From: Haliscomenobacter sp.
GTDB taxonomy: Bacteria; Bacteroidota; Bacteroidia; Chitinophagales; Saprospiraceae
Assembly (NCBI GenBank): GCA_016713275.1
Contig: JADJPL010000012.1
Coordinates: 148,561-212,560, forward strand
Reading direction: 5' to 3'
Length of the DNA stretch: 64,000 nt
Below are positions 35,111-44,908 of this stretch, piece by piece. Below the pieces are notes generated by a model that saw nothing but the letters and a program-made list of their open reading frames with translations, had not been told where the DNA came from and searched no databases. The translations under genes were made by a program, and so were the position numbers. How positions within the stretch are numbered: position 1 is the stretch's first letter; each line of letters starts with the position of its first letter.

Positions 35111-36645
35111 AAAACCTGATGTATGCCCTGGGCTGGATCGCCTTGTTGGTGTTGTCCAGCAGCTTCGAATGTACGGAAGAAGCGCTTGCGCCACCCACAG
35201 GAACGATCGCCGTAAGTGCCTCCTCGCCAGATATTCCGGTACTGAGGGGGTTGGCAATCAACCCCCTCATAAAGCTCACCATTGCCATTCCGGAAGCGGC
35301 TGGAGAAACCCGTTTCCGCCAGGTAATGGGGACCCTTGGGGCTGAAGGGCTGAAAGATATCCAGCAGATCGATCTTTATCTGGCCGGTCCGGACACGCTG
35401 CCTTCGGGGAACCCCCTTGGTTCGGTTTCTCCTGCCGGCACGTCGTTTACCCTGCCGTTCGATGTGGCTTTTGCCCCGGGTATCCATTACCTCTGGGTGA
35501 GCGTTCAGCTTAAGCCCGAAACCCGTCTCGACCGGGCGATTGAGATCCATGGGGCGAAACTGACGGATGAAAAGGGCAAAACGCATAAGATCCAGGAAAC
35601 GGAAGGCCGGTTCGTCAAACGGCAAGGCGTGGCTATTCGCAAAGCCGGAGAAGGCGGCGTCGACACCTACCGCATCCCCGGCCTGGTCCAAACCGATAAG
35701 GGGACCCTGATCGCCGTGTACGATATCCGGTATGACAACAGCCGCGATCTGCCGGGAAATGTTGACGTCGGCATGAGCCGCAGCACCGACGGTGGGAATA
35801 CCTGGGAACCGATGAAGAACATCATGGACATGGGCCCGCCCCACGAAAATAATGGCATTGGGGATCCAACGATCCTATTCGATCCGGCAACCCGGAAAAT
35901 CTGGGTTGCCGCGCTTTGGAGCAAAGGCAACCGCTCCATCGCCGGTTCGGGCCCACTGGTCAGCAGCAGCGACGACGGGCTTACCTGGAGTGCGCCGTAC
36001 AGCATCACGGCCCAGATCAAAGACCCTAAATGGAAGATCTTTTTCCAGGGCCCGGGCAACGGAATCGCTATGGCGGACGGCAAGCTCGTTTTTCCGGCCC
36101 AGTATTGGGATCCGACCGGCATGCCATTTTCCAATATTATTTACAGCCAGGACCACGGAACCACCTGGCAGTCGTCCAAAGCCGCCCCCAAATCCAATAC
36201 CACCGAAAGCCAGGTAGTCGAAACTATGCCTGGGGTGCTCATGCTCAATATGCGCGACAACCGGGGCAAGTTCCGGAGCGTGGCCACCACCTCCGATATG
36301 GGCGCTACCTGGAAAGAACACCCGACTTCCTACAGCGCCCTGCCCGATCCGGTCTGCATGGGTAGCCTCATCAAAGCCAGGGTGAAAATCAAAGGCGCCC
36401 TCCGGGAGGTGCTGTTCTTTTCCAACCCGAACACCTCGTCGGGCAGGTACAACATCACCGTGAAAGCGAGCCTCGATCTGGGAGAATCCTGGTCCCCGGA
36501 ACACCAGCTCCTGATTGATCAGCGCAAATGCTACGGCTACTCTAGCCTGACCGCCATGGACGAAAATACCATCGGACTGCTTTACGAAGGAACAAAAGAG
36601 TTGTATTTTGTGAAGATCCCGGTGAGGGAGGTGATTGGTGAGTAG
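35107..36645 (+). CDS. Sialidase (GH33, BNR/Asp-box)
   Basis: 512 residues with a lipoprotein- or signal-like N-terminus (LGWIALLVLSSSFEC) and an N-terminal beta domain of ~160 residues. The six-bladed propeller opens with DTYRIPGLVQT (FRIP-type, catalytic Arg ~190) and AVYDIRYDNSRD (Asp acid/base). It has Asp boxes SRSTDGGNTWEP, SSSDDGLTWSAP, SQDHGTTWQS and TSDMGATWKE, plus NTTESQVVE (Glu), CYGYSSL (Tyr nucleophile) and LLYEG. It releases terminal sialic acid from glycans at the surface or in the periplasm. Last codons run into a GGTTAGT heptamer array, which supplies the TAG. Confidence 0.93.
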   Translation: MKNLMYALGWIALLVLSSSFECTEEALAPPTGTIAVSASSPDIPVLRGLAINPLIKLTIAIPEAAGETRFRQVMGTLGAEGLKDIQQIDLYLAGPDTLPSGNPLGSVSPAGTSFTLPFDVAFAPGIHYLWVSVQLKPETRLDRAIEIHGAKLTDEKGKTHKIQETEGRFVKRQGVAIRKAGEGGVDTYRIPGLVQTDKGTLIAVYDIRYDNSRDLPGNVDVGMSRSTDGGNTWEPMKNIMDMGPPHENNGIGDPTILFDPATRKIWVAALWSKGNRSIAGSGPLVSSSDDGLTWSAPYSITAQIKDPKWKIFFQGPGNGIAMADGKLVFPAQYWDPTGMPFSNIIYSQDHGTTWQSSKAAPKSNTTESQVVETMPGVLMLNMRDNRGKFRSVATTSDMGATWKEHPTSYSALPDPVCMGSLIKARVKIKGALREVLFFSNPNTSSGRYNITVKASLDLGESWSPEHQLLIDQRKCYGYSSLTAMDENTIGLLYEGTKELYFVKIPVREVIGE

Positions 36646-36680
36646 TGGTTAGTGGTTGGTGGTTAGTGGTTGGTGATTAG
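36632..36680 (+). repeat. Heptamer array (GGTTAGT)n at the sialidase stop codon
   Basis: About six units of GGTTRGT (TAGTGGTTAGTGGTTGGTGG and so on). The sialidase TAG at 36643-36645 is inside the first unit. Same orientation relative to the gene as the arrays after the HAD, alanine dehydrogenase and 60-aa genes. Confidence 0.8.
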
Positions 36681-36767
36681 AAGCCAGTTCAAATCACTAT
36701 AATCCCTGGTTTCCAGCCCCCAACTATTATGGAATTTATAGAAATCCAGGATCGCTTCCTGTAGGTC

Positions 36768-36826
36768 ACGCCGGTCAGGGGACCGGCGGATAGTTCCGCA
36801 CGAAATCTAAGGATTTCGGCGAACAA
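36768..36826. repeat. Intergenic repeat E2, copy a
   Basis: ACGCCGGTCAGGGGACCGGC, ATAGTTCCGCACGAAATCT and GGCGAACAA recur at 48960-49029 with a different short hairpin in the middle. Several small stems follow (GGCTCCGCC, GGAGGCTCTGCCTCC). Directly before the next gene, 36907-36948 is a degenerate run of TCTAACC/TCTAACG heptamers. No gene is seen in 36646-36950. Confidence 0.65.
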
Positions 36827-36950
36827 GCCGGGACTGTTCAAAAAACCCTGGTTCGAGGCTCCGCCTCGGACCCACTCTACGTGGAGGCTCTGCCTCCAAC
36901 CAGATTCTAACCTCTAACCTCTAACGTCTAATCTCTAACGTCTATCTTCT

Positions 36951-38141
36951 ATGCCATACTCCACCCCCGACCTTCTGGCTTTGCGGGATTTTTACCGCGA
37001 TCAGTTGCTGCGCAACACGCTTCCATTTTGGTTTCCCCGCTCCTTTGACGAGGAGTACGGCGGGTTTCTCTTCGCCCGCGACGCCGACGGAAGCCTGATC
37101 GACGACGACAAAGCCGTTTGGATACAGGGCAGGGCGACCTGGTTATTGGCTACCTTGTACAACACGGTGGAACCGCGCCCGGAATGGCTCCACGGGGCAA
37201 AGCTGGGGTATGAATTCCTGAACCGGCACTGCTTCGACAGCGACGGACGCATGTTTTTCCATGTGACCCGCGACGGGCGGCCTATCCGCAAGCGCCGGTA
37301 CTTCTTTTCCGAAACGTTTTACGCGATCGCCGCCGCCGCCTATGCCAAAGCTAGTGGAGACGAGGAGGCAGCACAAAATGCCCGCAAGGTTTTCGGCAAG
37401 TGCATCGAGTATGCCACTACCCCCGGCCTGCTGCCGGCCAAATTCACGGATACGCGCCCGGCCAAAGCCATCGGCGTGCCAATGATCCTAACGAATACGG
37501 CCCATCAGCTTCGGGAAACGATTGGCGACGAACGCTGCGACCCCTGGATCGAAACCTGGATTTCCGGGATCGAACGCGACTTCGTCAAAGACGATATCCG
37601 CTGCGTCATGGAGCAGGTAGCCCCCGACGGCAGCATCATCGACCATATCGACGGGCGTACCCTCAACCCGGGCCACGCCATCGAAGGCGCCTGGTTTATC
37701 CTGCACGAAGCCAAACACCGAAACAACGATCCCCATCTCCTCGATCTCGGCTGCCGCATGCTCGACTACATGTGGGAACGCGGCTGGGACAAGGAATTCG
37801 GGGGAATTTTGTATTTCCGCGACGTGTACCACAAACCCGTTCAGGAATACTGGCAGGATATGAAATTCTGGTGGCCCCACAACGAGGCCATCATCGCCAC
37901 GCTTTTGGCCTACCTGATGACCGGAGAGGAAAAATACGCCGACTGGCACAAGCAGGTCCACGCGTATGCCTACGCGCATTTCCTTGACCCGGTTCATGGC
38001 GAGTGGTTTGGATACCTCCGCCGGGATGGAGCGGTTGCGCAAACGGCCAAAGGGAATCTGTTTAAAGGTCCCTTCCATTTGCCCAGGCAGGAATGGTATT
38101 GCTGGAAGGTATTGGATGAATTTCTGCAAAAAAACCAATGA
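36951..38141 (+). CDS. N-acylglucosamine 2-epimerase (AGE family)
   Basis: 396 residues, full length for the (alpha/alpha)6-barrel AGE family. Conserved segments are GGFLFARDADGS, WIQGRATWLLATLYN, the catalytic His region LNPGHAIEGAWFILHEA, MKFWWPHNEAIIATL, and KGPFHLPRQEWYCW with the second catalytic His. It interconverts ManNAc and GlcNAc, taking the product of the lyase. Here it replaces the NanE/NanK route, and no nanE or nanK is seen. Cytoplasmic (no signal). Confidence 0.92.
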   Translation: MPYSTPDLLALRDFYRDQLLRNTLPFWFPRSFDEEYGGFLFARDADGSLIDDDKAVWIQGRATWLLATLYNTVEPRPEWLHGAKLGYEFLNRHCFDSDGRMFFHVTRDGRPIRKRRYFFSETFYAIAAAAYAKASGDEEAAQNARKVFGKCIEYATTPGLLPAKFTDTRPAKAIGVPMILTNTAHQLRETIGDERCDPWIETWISGIERDFVKDDIRCVMEQVAPDGSIIDHIDGRTLNPGHAIEGAWFILHEAKHRNNDPHLLDLGCRMLDYMWERGWDKEFGGILYFRDVYHKPVQEYWQDMKFWWPHNEAIIATLLAYLMTGEEKYADWHKQVHAYAYAHFLDPVHGEWFGYLRRDGAVAQTAKGNLFKGPFHLPRQEWYCWKVLDEFLQKNQ

Positions 38142-39641
38142 GTTGAAGGTTGCCGGTATATTGCTTTGGTTGGCTCTCCCGCTCTCCCTTGGCGCCCAAT
38201 GGAACATAGCGCCTGTTTTTTCCGACTACATGGTGCTGCAGCGCGGTCAACCCATTTCAGTTTGGGGAAAAGGCGTTCCCGGAGAGGAGGTTGCCGTGGC
38301 TTTTTCCGGCAAAACCGCGAGGACGGAGGTCTCCCCCGATTCGTCCTGGCTCGTCGTACTGCCTCCGCACGGCGTTGCCCATGCAGGACAACCCCTGACC
38401 ATTTCCGCCCGTGGATTTCAGGCGGCGTTTCGGGAGGTTTTGGTCGGGGATGTATGGCTATGTTTCGGCCAATCCAACATGCAATGGCCCATGCAACGGG
38501 AAATGCACTACCCCCAGGAAGCGCAGGAGCTGAACCAGCCCTTGCTGCGTTTCCTCAATCCAACCTACGCCGGCGAACAGGTGTTTGGCGTTCCGTTTAC
38601 CGATTCCATCGTCCGGAAAATGACCCCTGCGTCCTTTTATCAGGGAAATGGGAGCGCTGCGACACCGCGCCTTTCCGCACCATGAGCGCGGTGGGATACT
38701 ATTTCGGCAAAGCCGTCGCTTCCGAAACGCAGATCCCCATCGGCCTGATTGATTTGTCGATCGGCGGCGCGCCCATCGAGGCCTTTATCCCTCTGCCTGC
38801 TTTGGCGAACCATCCGGCGTACTCCGCTAAAACCGGTTCGAATTGGCTCGAAAACCCGGCGCTTCCGGTTTGGGTAAGAGAGCGGGGCGCCCAGAACACC
38901 GCCGGAGTATCGGGGCTCCCGCAGGACGTACATGGGCCCAACCATCCGTTCAAGCCCGGGTTTGCTTACGCATCGGGGATTGAACCGCTGCTCCGTTTTC
39001 CCATCAAAGGCCTCCTTTGGTATCAGGGGGAAAGCAATGCCCAGGAAACCGAACGGGTGGCCGAATACCCTGCGCTATGCGGGTTGATGGTCTCTGAGCT
39101 GCGCCGGCTATGGAAAAATCCGGCATTGCCCTTTTATTTCGTTCAGCTATCCTCTATCGACACCTTACGGTACAAGGGGCAGCTTTGGCCGCAATTTCGG
39201 GATGCACAACGAACCCTGCCGCTCCTGATTCCGCACTCCGGAATGGCGGTATGCAGTGATGCCGGGGCTCCCCACGACGTGCACCCGACGAATAAAAAAG
39301 TGGTTGGCGAGCGGCTGGCGCGTTGGGCGCTGGCTGCAACCTACGCGAAAAAGATTGTCCCTTCAGGCCCTTTACCCAAGAAAGCGAAATATAAAAAGGG
39401 GGAAATAGTCGTGGAGTTTTTCTATGGAAAAGGGCTCCATTCATCCGACAGCGCTCCATTGAAAGGCTTCTCCCTGGACGGGGAAACCGAAATTTTCGCC
39501 TCTATCCGCAAAAACAAAGCGGTTATCCCGGCTTTCGAAAAACCGGATTTCCTATATTACGGATGGAAACCGTTTTCCGATGGAAATTTAGTTAACCGGG
39601 AAAAGCTTCCCGCATCCACCTTCAAAATCAAGGTCCAATGA
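38116..39641 (+). pseudogene. Sialate O-acetylesterase, one frameshift
   Basis: Starts inside the epimerase gene at ATG 38116 (26-base overlap) with a signal peptide (VAGILLWLALPLSLGAQ). First frame: APVFSDYMVLQRGQPISVWG and LVGDVWLCFGQSNMQWPM (SGNH Ser). Second frame from ~38650: WERCDTAPFRTMSAVGYYFG, KGLLWYQGESNAQETERV and GAPHDVHPTNK (catalytic Asp-His). Adding one A to AAA at 38646-38648 (GGAAAATGG) unites the frames at YQGKWERCD, giving ~508 residues. It removes O-acetyl groups from sialic acids so the sialidase can act. Overlaps the next gene by ATGA. Confidence 0.88.
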
Positions 39642-41485
39642 TTGGTCGTTCTGCTTCTTTTGCCCGCACCATCGCCTTTTTTGCGCTGGTATTTGCGGCC
39701 ATGGGGTTTTCTGCCCCAATGTTTGCTCAAAAAGCGCGTACGTTTTCTCTGGGAGAAAAGGAATTTCTTCTCGACGGCAAACCGCTGCAGATCATCAGCG
39801 GAGAGATGCACCCGGCGCGGATCCCCCGGGAATACTGGCGCCACCGCATCCAGATGGCCAAAGCGATGGGGTGTAATACGATTGCGGCGTATCTGTTCTG
39901 GAACCACTTTGAGACCCGGCGGGGCGTATTCGATTTTTCAACCGAAAACCGCAACATCGCGGAATTTGTCCGCATCTGCCAGGAAGAAGGCATGTGGGTG
40001 TTGCTTCGCCCCGGCCCATATGTTTGTGCCGAATGGGATTTTGGCGGCTTGCCGACTTACCTGTTGAGCATACCGGACATCAAGATCCGCTGCCTCGACC
40101 CCCGGTATATGGCTGCAGTGTCGGGGTACATCAAAAACCTGGCAAAAGAGATCGCGCCGCTTCAATGCACCAAAGGCGGCCCGGTACTGATGATTCAGAT
40201 TGAAAACGAGTACGGCAGCTTCGGCAACGACCGGGCCTATATGGAAGAACTCCGTTCTTTACGGAAAAAACATGGAATCACCGTACCGTTCTTCACCGCC
40301 GACGGCCCCACGCCCTACATGCTGGAGGCGGGAAGCCTGCCCGGAGCGGCTATCGGACTGGATAGCGGAAGCAACGAAAAAGATTTTCAGCAAGCGGCTA
40401 AGCAAAACGATAAGGTCCCCGTATTCAGTTCGGAGACCTATCCAGGCTGGCTTACGCATTGGGGAGAAAAATGGGCCCGGCCCGACACGAATGAACTAAA
40501 AAAGGAAGTCGTTTACCTCCTCGAAAATAAAAAATCGTTCAACTTTTACGTCATCCACGGAGGGACCAATTTTGGCTTCACCGCAGGGGCCAACGCGTTT
40601 TCTCCCACCCAGTACCAACCGGATATTACCAGCTATGATTACGATGCACCGATTACCGAACAGGGAGGGCCGGCGCCTAAATATTACATGCTTCGCAACC
40701 TCATTGCTTCGTACACCGGGGCTACCCCTCCGCCCATTCCGGCGCCCATTCCGACCATGGACATTCCGCCCATCGCTATGCAGCGAACCAATTCCGTCTG
40801 GAACTTCCTCCCCAAACCGCATCGGTCTGCCCAGCCACAGCCCATGGAGGCCTATAACCAAAACCAGGGATTGATGCTCTACCGCACCCGCCTCGTGGGC
40901 CACAAAAGCGGCAAATTATCGATCTGGGAACCGCACGACTACGCCCTCGTCTTTTTGAATAACCAGTTCATCGACACGGTTTACCGCGATGGAGGCAAGT
41001 GGACGGTGGATTTGCCCAAACTCGCCGATGGCCCCAAAGACCCGGTCCTGGACATTCTGGTGGAAGGCATGGGCCATATCAACTTCGCCCAGTTTATGAT
41101 CGACCGCAAAGGAATCACCGACCGCGTTACCCTAAACGGCATGACCCTTATGAACTGGGAGATCTTCCCTCTCCCCATGGATCCGGGCTATGCGCAGAAA
41201 ACTGCCGCTGCACCCCTCCAACCTGCTGTTCAAAACCAGGGGTACTTTTTCCGCGGCGAATTTGACCTCGGCAAAACGGCGGATACCTACTTCGACCTGA
41301 GCAACTATTCCAAAGGGATGGTTTACGTCAATGGCCACAACCTGGGCAGGTACTGGAAAATCGGCCCCCAGCAACGGCTTTACTGCCCGGCGTCCTGGCT
41401 GAAAGCAGGGAAAAACGAGATACTTGTTTTCGATCTGCACCAAACAGAAGCGAAACCGATTGAAGGGAAACAAACCATGGAATAA
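39638..41485 (+). CDS. GH35 beta-galactosidase
   Basis: 615 residues with a signal peptide (FFALVFAAMGFSAPMFAQ). GH35 hallmarks: GEMHPARIPREYWRHRIQMA, LLRPGPYVCAEWDFGGLP, acid/base Glu in MIQIENEYGSFGN (~188), nucleophile Glu in VFSSETYPGWLTHWG (~266) and VIHGGTNFGFTAG. C-terminal beta domains close with YVNGHNLGRYWKIGPQ. It would remove the galactose exposed after sialic acid is cut from glycan ends. ATGA overlap with the esterase gene implies coupling. Confidence 0.93.
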   Translation: MIGRSASFARTIAFFALVFAAMGFSAPMFAQKARTFSLGEKEFLLDGKPLQIISGEMHPARIPREYWRHRIQMAKAMGCNTIAAYLFWNHFETRRGVFDFSTENRNIAEFVRICQEEGMWVLLRPGPYVCAEWDFGGLPTYLLSIPDIKIRCLDPRYMAAVSGYIKNLAKEIAPLQCTKGGPVLMIQIENEYGSFGNDRAYMEELRSLRKKHGITVPFFTADGPTPYMLEAGSLPGAAIGLDSGSNEKDFQQAAKQNDKVPVFSSETYPGWLTHWGEKWARPDTNELKKEVVYLLENKKSFNFYVIHGGTNFGFTAGANAFSPTQYQPDITSYDYDAPITEQGGPAPKYYMLRNLIASYTGATPPPIPAPIPTMDIPPIAMQRTNSVWNFLPKPHRSAQPQPMEAYNQNQGLMLYRTRLVGHKSGKLSIWEPHDYALVFLNNQFIDTVYRDGGKWTVDLPKLADGPKDPVLDILVEGMGHINFAQFMIDRKGITDRVTLNGMTLMNWEIFPLPMDPGYAQKTAAAPLQPAVQNQGYFFRGEFDLGKTADTYFDLSNYSKGMVYVNGHNLGRYWKIGPQQRLYCPASWLKAGKNEILVFDLHQTEAKPIEGKQTME

Positions 41486-41496
41486 ACCTTCCTGAA

Positions 41497-44057
41497 ATGA
41501 AACAACTCCCCCTGCTCCTGTTGTGGTTTTCGGTGGCCGTTCAGGCCCAAACCGATCGCTGGGGTTATGCCGACAGCCTGTTTTCCACGTATTACCACCA
41601 GCGCTGGACGCTCTTCCAAAACCTGCCGGATGCCCCCGGCGAAATCCTGTTCGTGGGGAACAGCATCACCGATGGGGGAGAATGGGAAGAACTGTTCCCC
41701 GGCGTGCTGGCCCGCAACCGCGGGATTAGCGGAGACATTAGCGCCGGGGTGCTCCACCGGCTGGAGGAAGTGGCCAAAGGAAAGCCCCAAAAAGTATTTC
41801 TCCTGATAGGCATCAACGACCTGGCCAGAAATATCTCCCCCGATAGCCTGGTGCGCAACATCCTGCACATCCGTCATTTTTTAAAACAGGAATCCCCAGC
41901 AACCCAACTTTACGTCCAAAGCCTCTTGCCGGTCAGCGACGTATTTGGCAAATTCTCGGGGCATACCGGAAAGAACAGGGAAGTGCTGGACGTCAATCGC
42001 CGCCTTGAACTTTTAGCTAAAGAAAACGGCTTCATCTACGTCGACCTCCATACCGGGTTCAGCGATGCAGAAGGAAAGCTCAACAGGGACTACAGCAACG
42101 ACGGCCTGCATCTGACCGGAAAGGGATACCTCCTCTGGAAGCGGCTGATCTATCCGCAGGTGCTGGACCTCGACCCCAAACCTGCCCTCATTCCGTCGCC
42201 TCAGCAGATCGCCTGGCAGCCTGGATCTTTCTTCCTCGCCGATTGCCGGAGCATTCTGGTTCCGGACCCTTCTTTGATGCCTTATGCCGCTTTGCTCCAA
42301 AAGGAACTCCGCCAAATGGGCTGGGAAGTGGGTTTGGCACAGAAAGCCACCCGCCTTGAAGGGACGATTCAGATCAGCCTGGGAAAAGTCGATTCGCCTC
42401 AATATCCGGACGAAGCCTATCACCTGACGGTAACTTCCGGCCAGATCGCGCTTCGGGCCAATACGGCGCATGGGATATTTAACGGGATTCAAACCCTCCT
42501 GCAACTTCTGCGCGACGGCGTTGGAGCAGACGCCTGTGAGATCGCCGACTGGCCGGCGTTCTCCTGGAGAGGGTTTATGATCGATGCCGCACGGAATTAC
42601 GTGCCCATGGACCAGCTCAGGGAACTGATCGGGGTCATGGGCCGGTATAAGCTGAACATTTTCCACTTGCACCTGACGGAAGACATCGCCTGGCGGCTCG
42701 CCATCGACCGGTACCCTCAGCTCACCGCCCCGGAACACATGCTCCGGGATAAAGGCGAATACTATTCCAAATCGGATTTGAAGGAACTGATTGAACTGTC
42801 CCGTAGCCTGCATATCACCCTGGTACCTGAAATAGACATGCCAGGGCACAGCGCCGCTTTTCAGCGGGCTTTCCAGACGGAAATGCAAAGCGATTCCGGA
42901 TTGGCACTGATTAAGGACATCCTGCATGAAATCTGCCGGTCTTTTGATACGCCCATCCTGCATATTGGGGCCGACGAAGTGAAGATCACCAATCCCCGGT
43001 TTGTGCCCGAAGTGACCAAACTGGTTGAAAGCTATGGCAAATCGACCGTTGGCTGGCCGCCCGGGGGAATTTCTCCGACCGCACCATCCGGCAGTTGTGG
43101 CTGGACGACAAAGGGAAATTCACCGGCAATCAAACGATCCCGTATATCGACTCCCGCCACCTGTACCTCAACCACATGGACCCTCTGGAAAGCGTGGTAA
43201 CGATCTTCCACCGGCAGATTGGCAACCGGGTTAAAGGCGATTCCATTGCCCTTGGCGGAACCCTTTGCTTGTGGCACGACCGGGCGGTAGGGGAGGCGAA
43301 AGATCAATTTACCATGAACCCCGTTTACCCCGGCATCCTGGCCTTTTCAGAGCGGATTTGGCGCGGCGGAGGGCAGGCCGGATGGATCAGCAACCTGAGC
43401 GAAGGCGATGTGCCTTCCTTTACCGGTTTTGAAAACAGGTTACTCGATCACAAACGGCTGTTTTTTGCCGGAAAGCCGTTTCCTTATGCGCGCCAAAGCC
43501 AGATGAACTGGCAATTGATTGGCCCCTTTGACAACAAAGGGGATACCACCGCGTCGTTCGATCTGGAGAGTACCCTTTGGAAAGAAACCAGTCTTCCCCA
43601 AGGAAAAGCGATAGTAGGGGGTACCGTGATCCTCCGCCACTGGTGGACGCCCATGATCAAAGGGCTACTCGACGATCCGAAGGAAAATACGACCTACTAC
43701 GCCACAACCCAACTATGGAGCGAAGCCGATACCGTCCGGAATTTCTGGGTCGGATTTTCCAATCCGTCCCGGTCTCAGGCAACCGACGCGCCTCCGGCCG
43801 GCGCCTGGGACCGCAAAGGCAGCGCCGCTTGGGTCAACGGCGCGCCGGTCAGGCCGCCCCAATGGAAACGCCCGGGCCAAACCGGTCATTTGGAGATTCC
43901 CTTCACCGACGAAGGATACGAATACCGCCCGCCCATGCCTATCCGACTGAAAAAAGGATGGAATACCGTTTTGGTAAAAGCGCCGGTGGGGTCATTTAAA
44001 GCTACCTCCTGGCATAATCCCGTGAAATGGATGTTTACCTTTGTGCCCGTTGATTGA
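41497..44057 (+). pseudogene. SGNH esterase fused to GH20 beta-hexosaminidase, one frameshift
   Basis: 853 codons if joined. Signal peptide, then a GDSL/SGNH hydrolase (LFVGNSITDGGEWEELFPG ~50, GINDLARN ~105, NDGLHLTGKGY ~200). Next comes the GH20 N-terminal domain and barrel (WRGFMIDAARNYVPMDQLRE, FHLHLTEDIAWRLAI, EIDMPGHSAAFQRA, HIGADEVKI with the catalytic Asp-Glu pair ~493-494). The frame breaks in GGGGG at 43063-43067. With one more G it continues FSDRTIRQLWLDDKGK and GILAFSERIWRGGG, and a C-terminal beta domain. It would de-esterify and cut GlcNAc or GalNAc from the trimmed glycan. The domain pairing fits a mucin or N-glycan substrate. Confidence 0.88.
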
Positions 44058-44104
44058 AGTGTTATCCAAAGGAAGAACTGCGTTTAATCAAAACCCATAA
44101 ACTC

Positions 44105-44866
44105 ATGCGCCCGTACATCCTGGCAGAAACCAACTGGAAGGCCTTAAAAGAGGCTTCGTTCGAACTGGCCGTGCTCCCCTGGGGCGCTACCGAAGCGCAT
44201 AATTACCATTTGCCTTATGCCACCGACGTCATCGAAGCCGAACTCCTGGCTGCGGAGTCGGCGCGCATCGCCTGGGAACTGGGCGCCAAAGTGATCGTTT
44301 TGCCTGCCATCCCTTTTGGAGTCAATACGGGGCAAAGCGATATTCTTCTGGACATCAACCTCAACCCCAGCACCCAACTGGCCATTCTGCGCGATGTGAT
44401 TGGCGTGTTACACCGGCAAGGCATCCCTAAGCTTTTGATTTTCAATAGTCATGGAGGAAACGATTTCAAACCCATGCTGCGGGAATTAGGCTTACAGTTT
44501 CCGGACATGCTCCTGGCGTTTACCAACGCGTACCAGGTCGTCAACAGCAAGGAGTTCTTCGACGAGCCCGGCGATCACGCGGATGAGATGGAAACCAGCC
44601 TGCTGCTCTACCTGAAACCTGAGCTGGTGTTGCCAAAAGAGCAATGGGGATTGGGCAGGGAGAAAAAAAACAAGATTGCCGCCTTTCGCGACGGCTGGGC
44701 CTGGATGGAACGGAAATGGTCGCAGATCAGCGAAGATACCGGGGTGGGCAGCCCCATGGGAGCTACCCGGGAAAAGGGAGAGCGGTATTTTCGGGCGATA
44801 ACCCAAAAGATGGGCGAATTTCTGTACGAATGGAGTAAAACGGACAGGTCCGGCATGTATTCCTAG
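44105..44866 (+). CDS. Creatininase-family amidohydrolase
   Basis: From ATG 44105 (MRPYILAETNWKALKEASFE) the protein is 253 residues. Motifs of the creatininase/MftE/FAPy-deformylase superfamily: LPWGATEAHNYHLPYATDV (Glu-His metal site), IFNSHGGNDFKPML and GDHADEMETSLLL. A TTG at 44054 would overlap the previous stop and is not preferred. Members hydrolyse cyclic or linear amides with two metal ions. Position at the end of a sialic-acid operon suggests an amide of the amino-sugar pathway (for example deacetylation), but this is an inference. Confidence 0.85.
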   Translation: MRPYILAETNWKALKEASFELAVLPWGATEAHNYHLPYATDVIEAELLAAESARIAWELGAKVIVLPAIPFGVNTGQSDILLDINLNPSTQLAILRDVIGVLHRQGIPKLLIFNSHGGNDFKPMLRELGLQFPDMLLAFTNAYQVVNSKEFFDEPGDHADEMETSLLLYLKPELVLPKEQWGLGREKKNKIAAFRDGWAWMERKWSQISEDTGVGSPMGATREKGERYFRAITQKMGEFLYEWSKTDRSGMYS

Positions 44867-44908
44867 CCTGAAGTCCGTCTTTTCCCTGACTATGCTGAAA
44901 ACGAGTAC

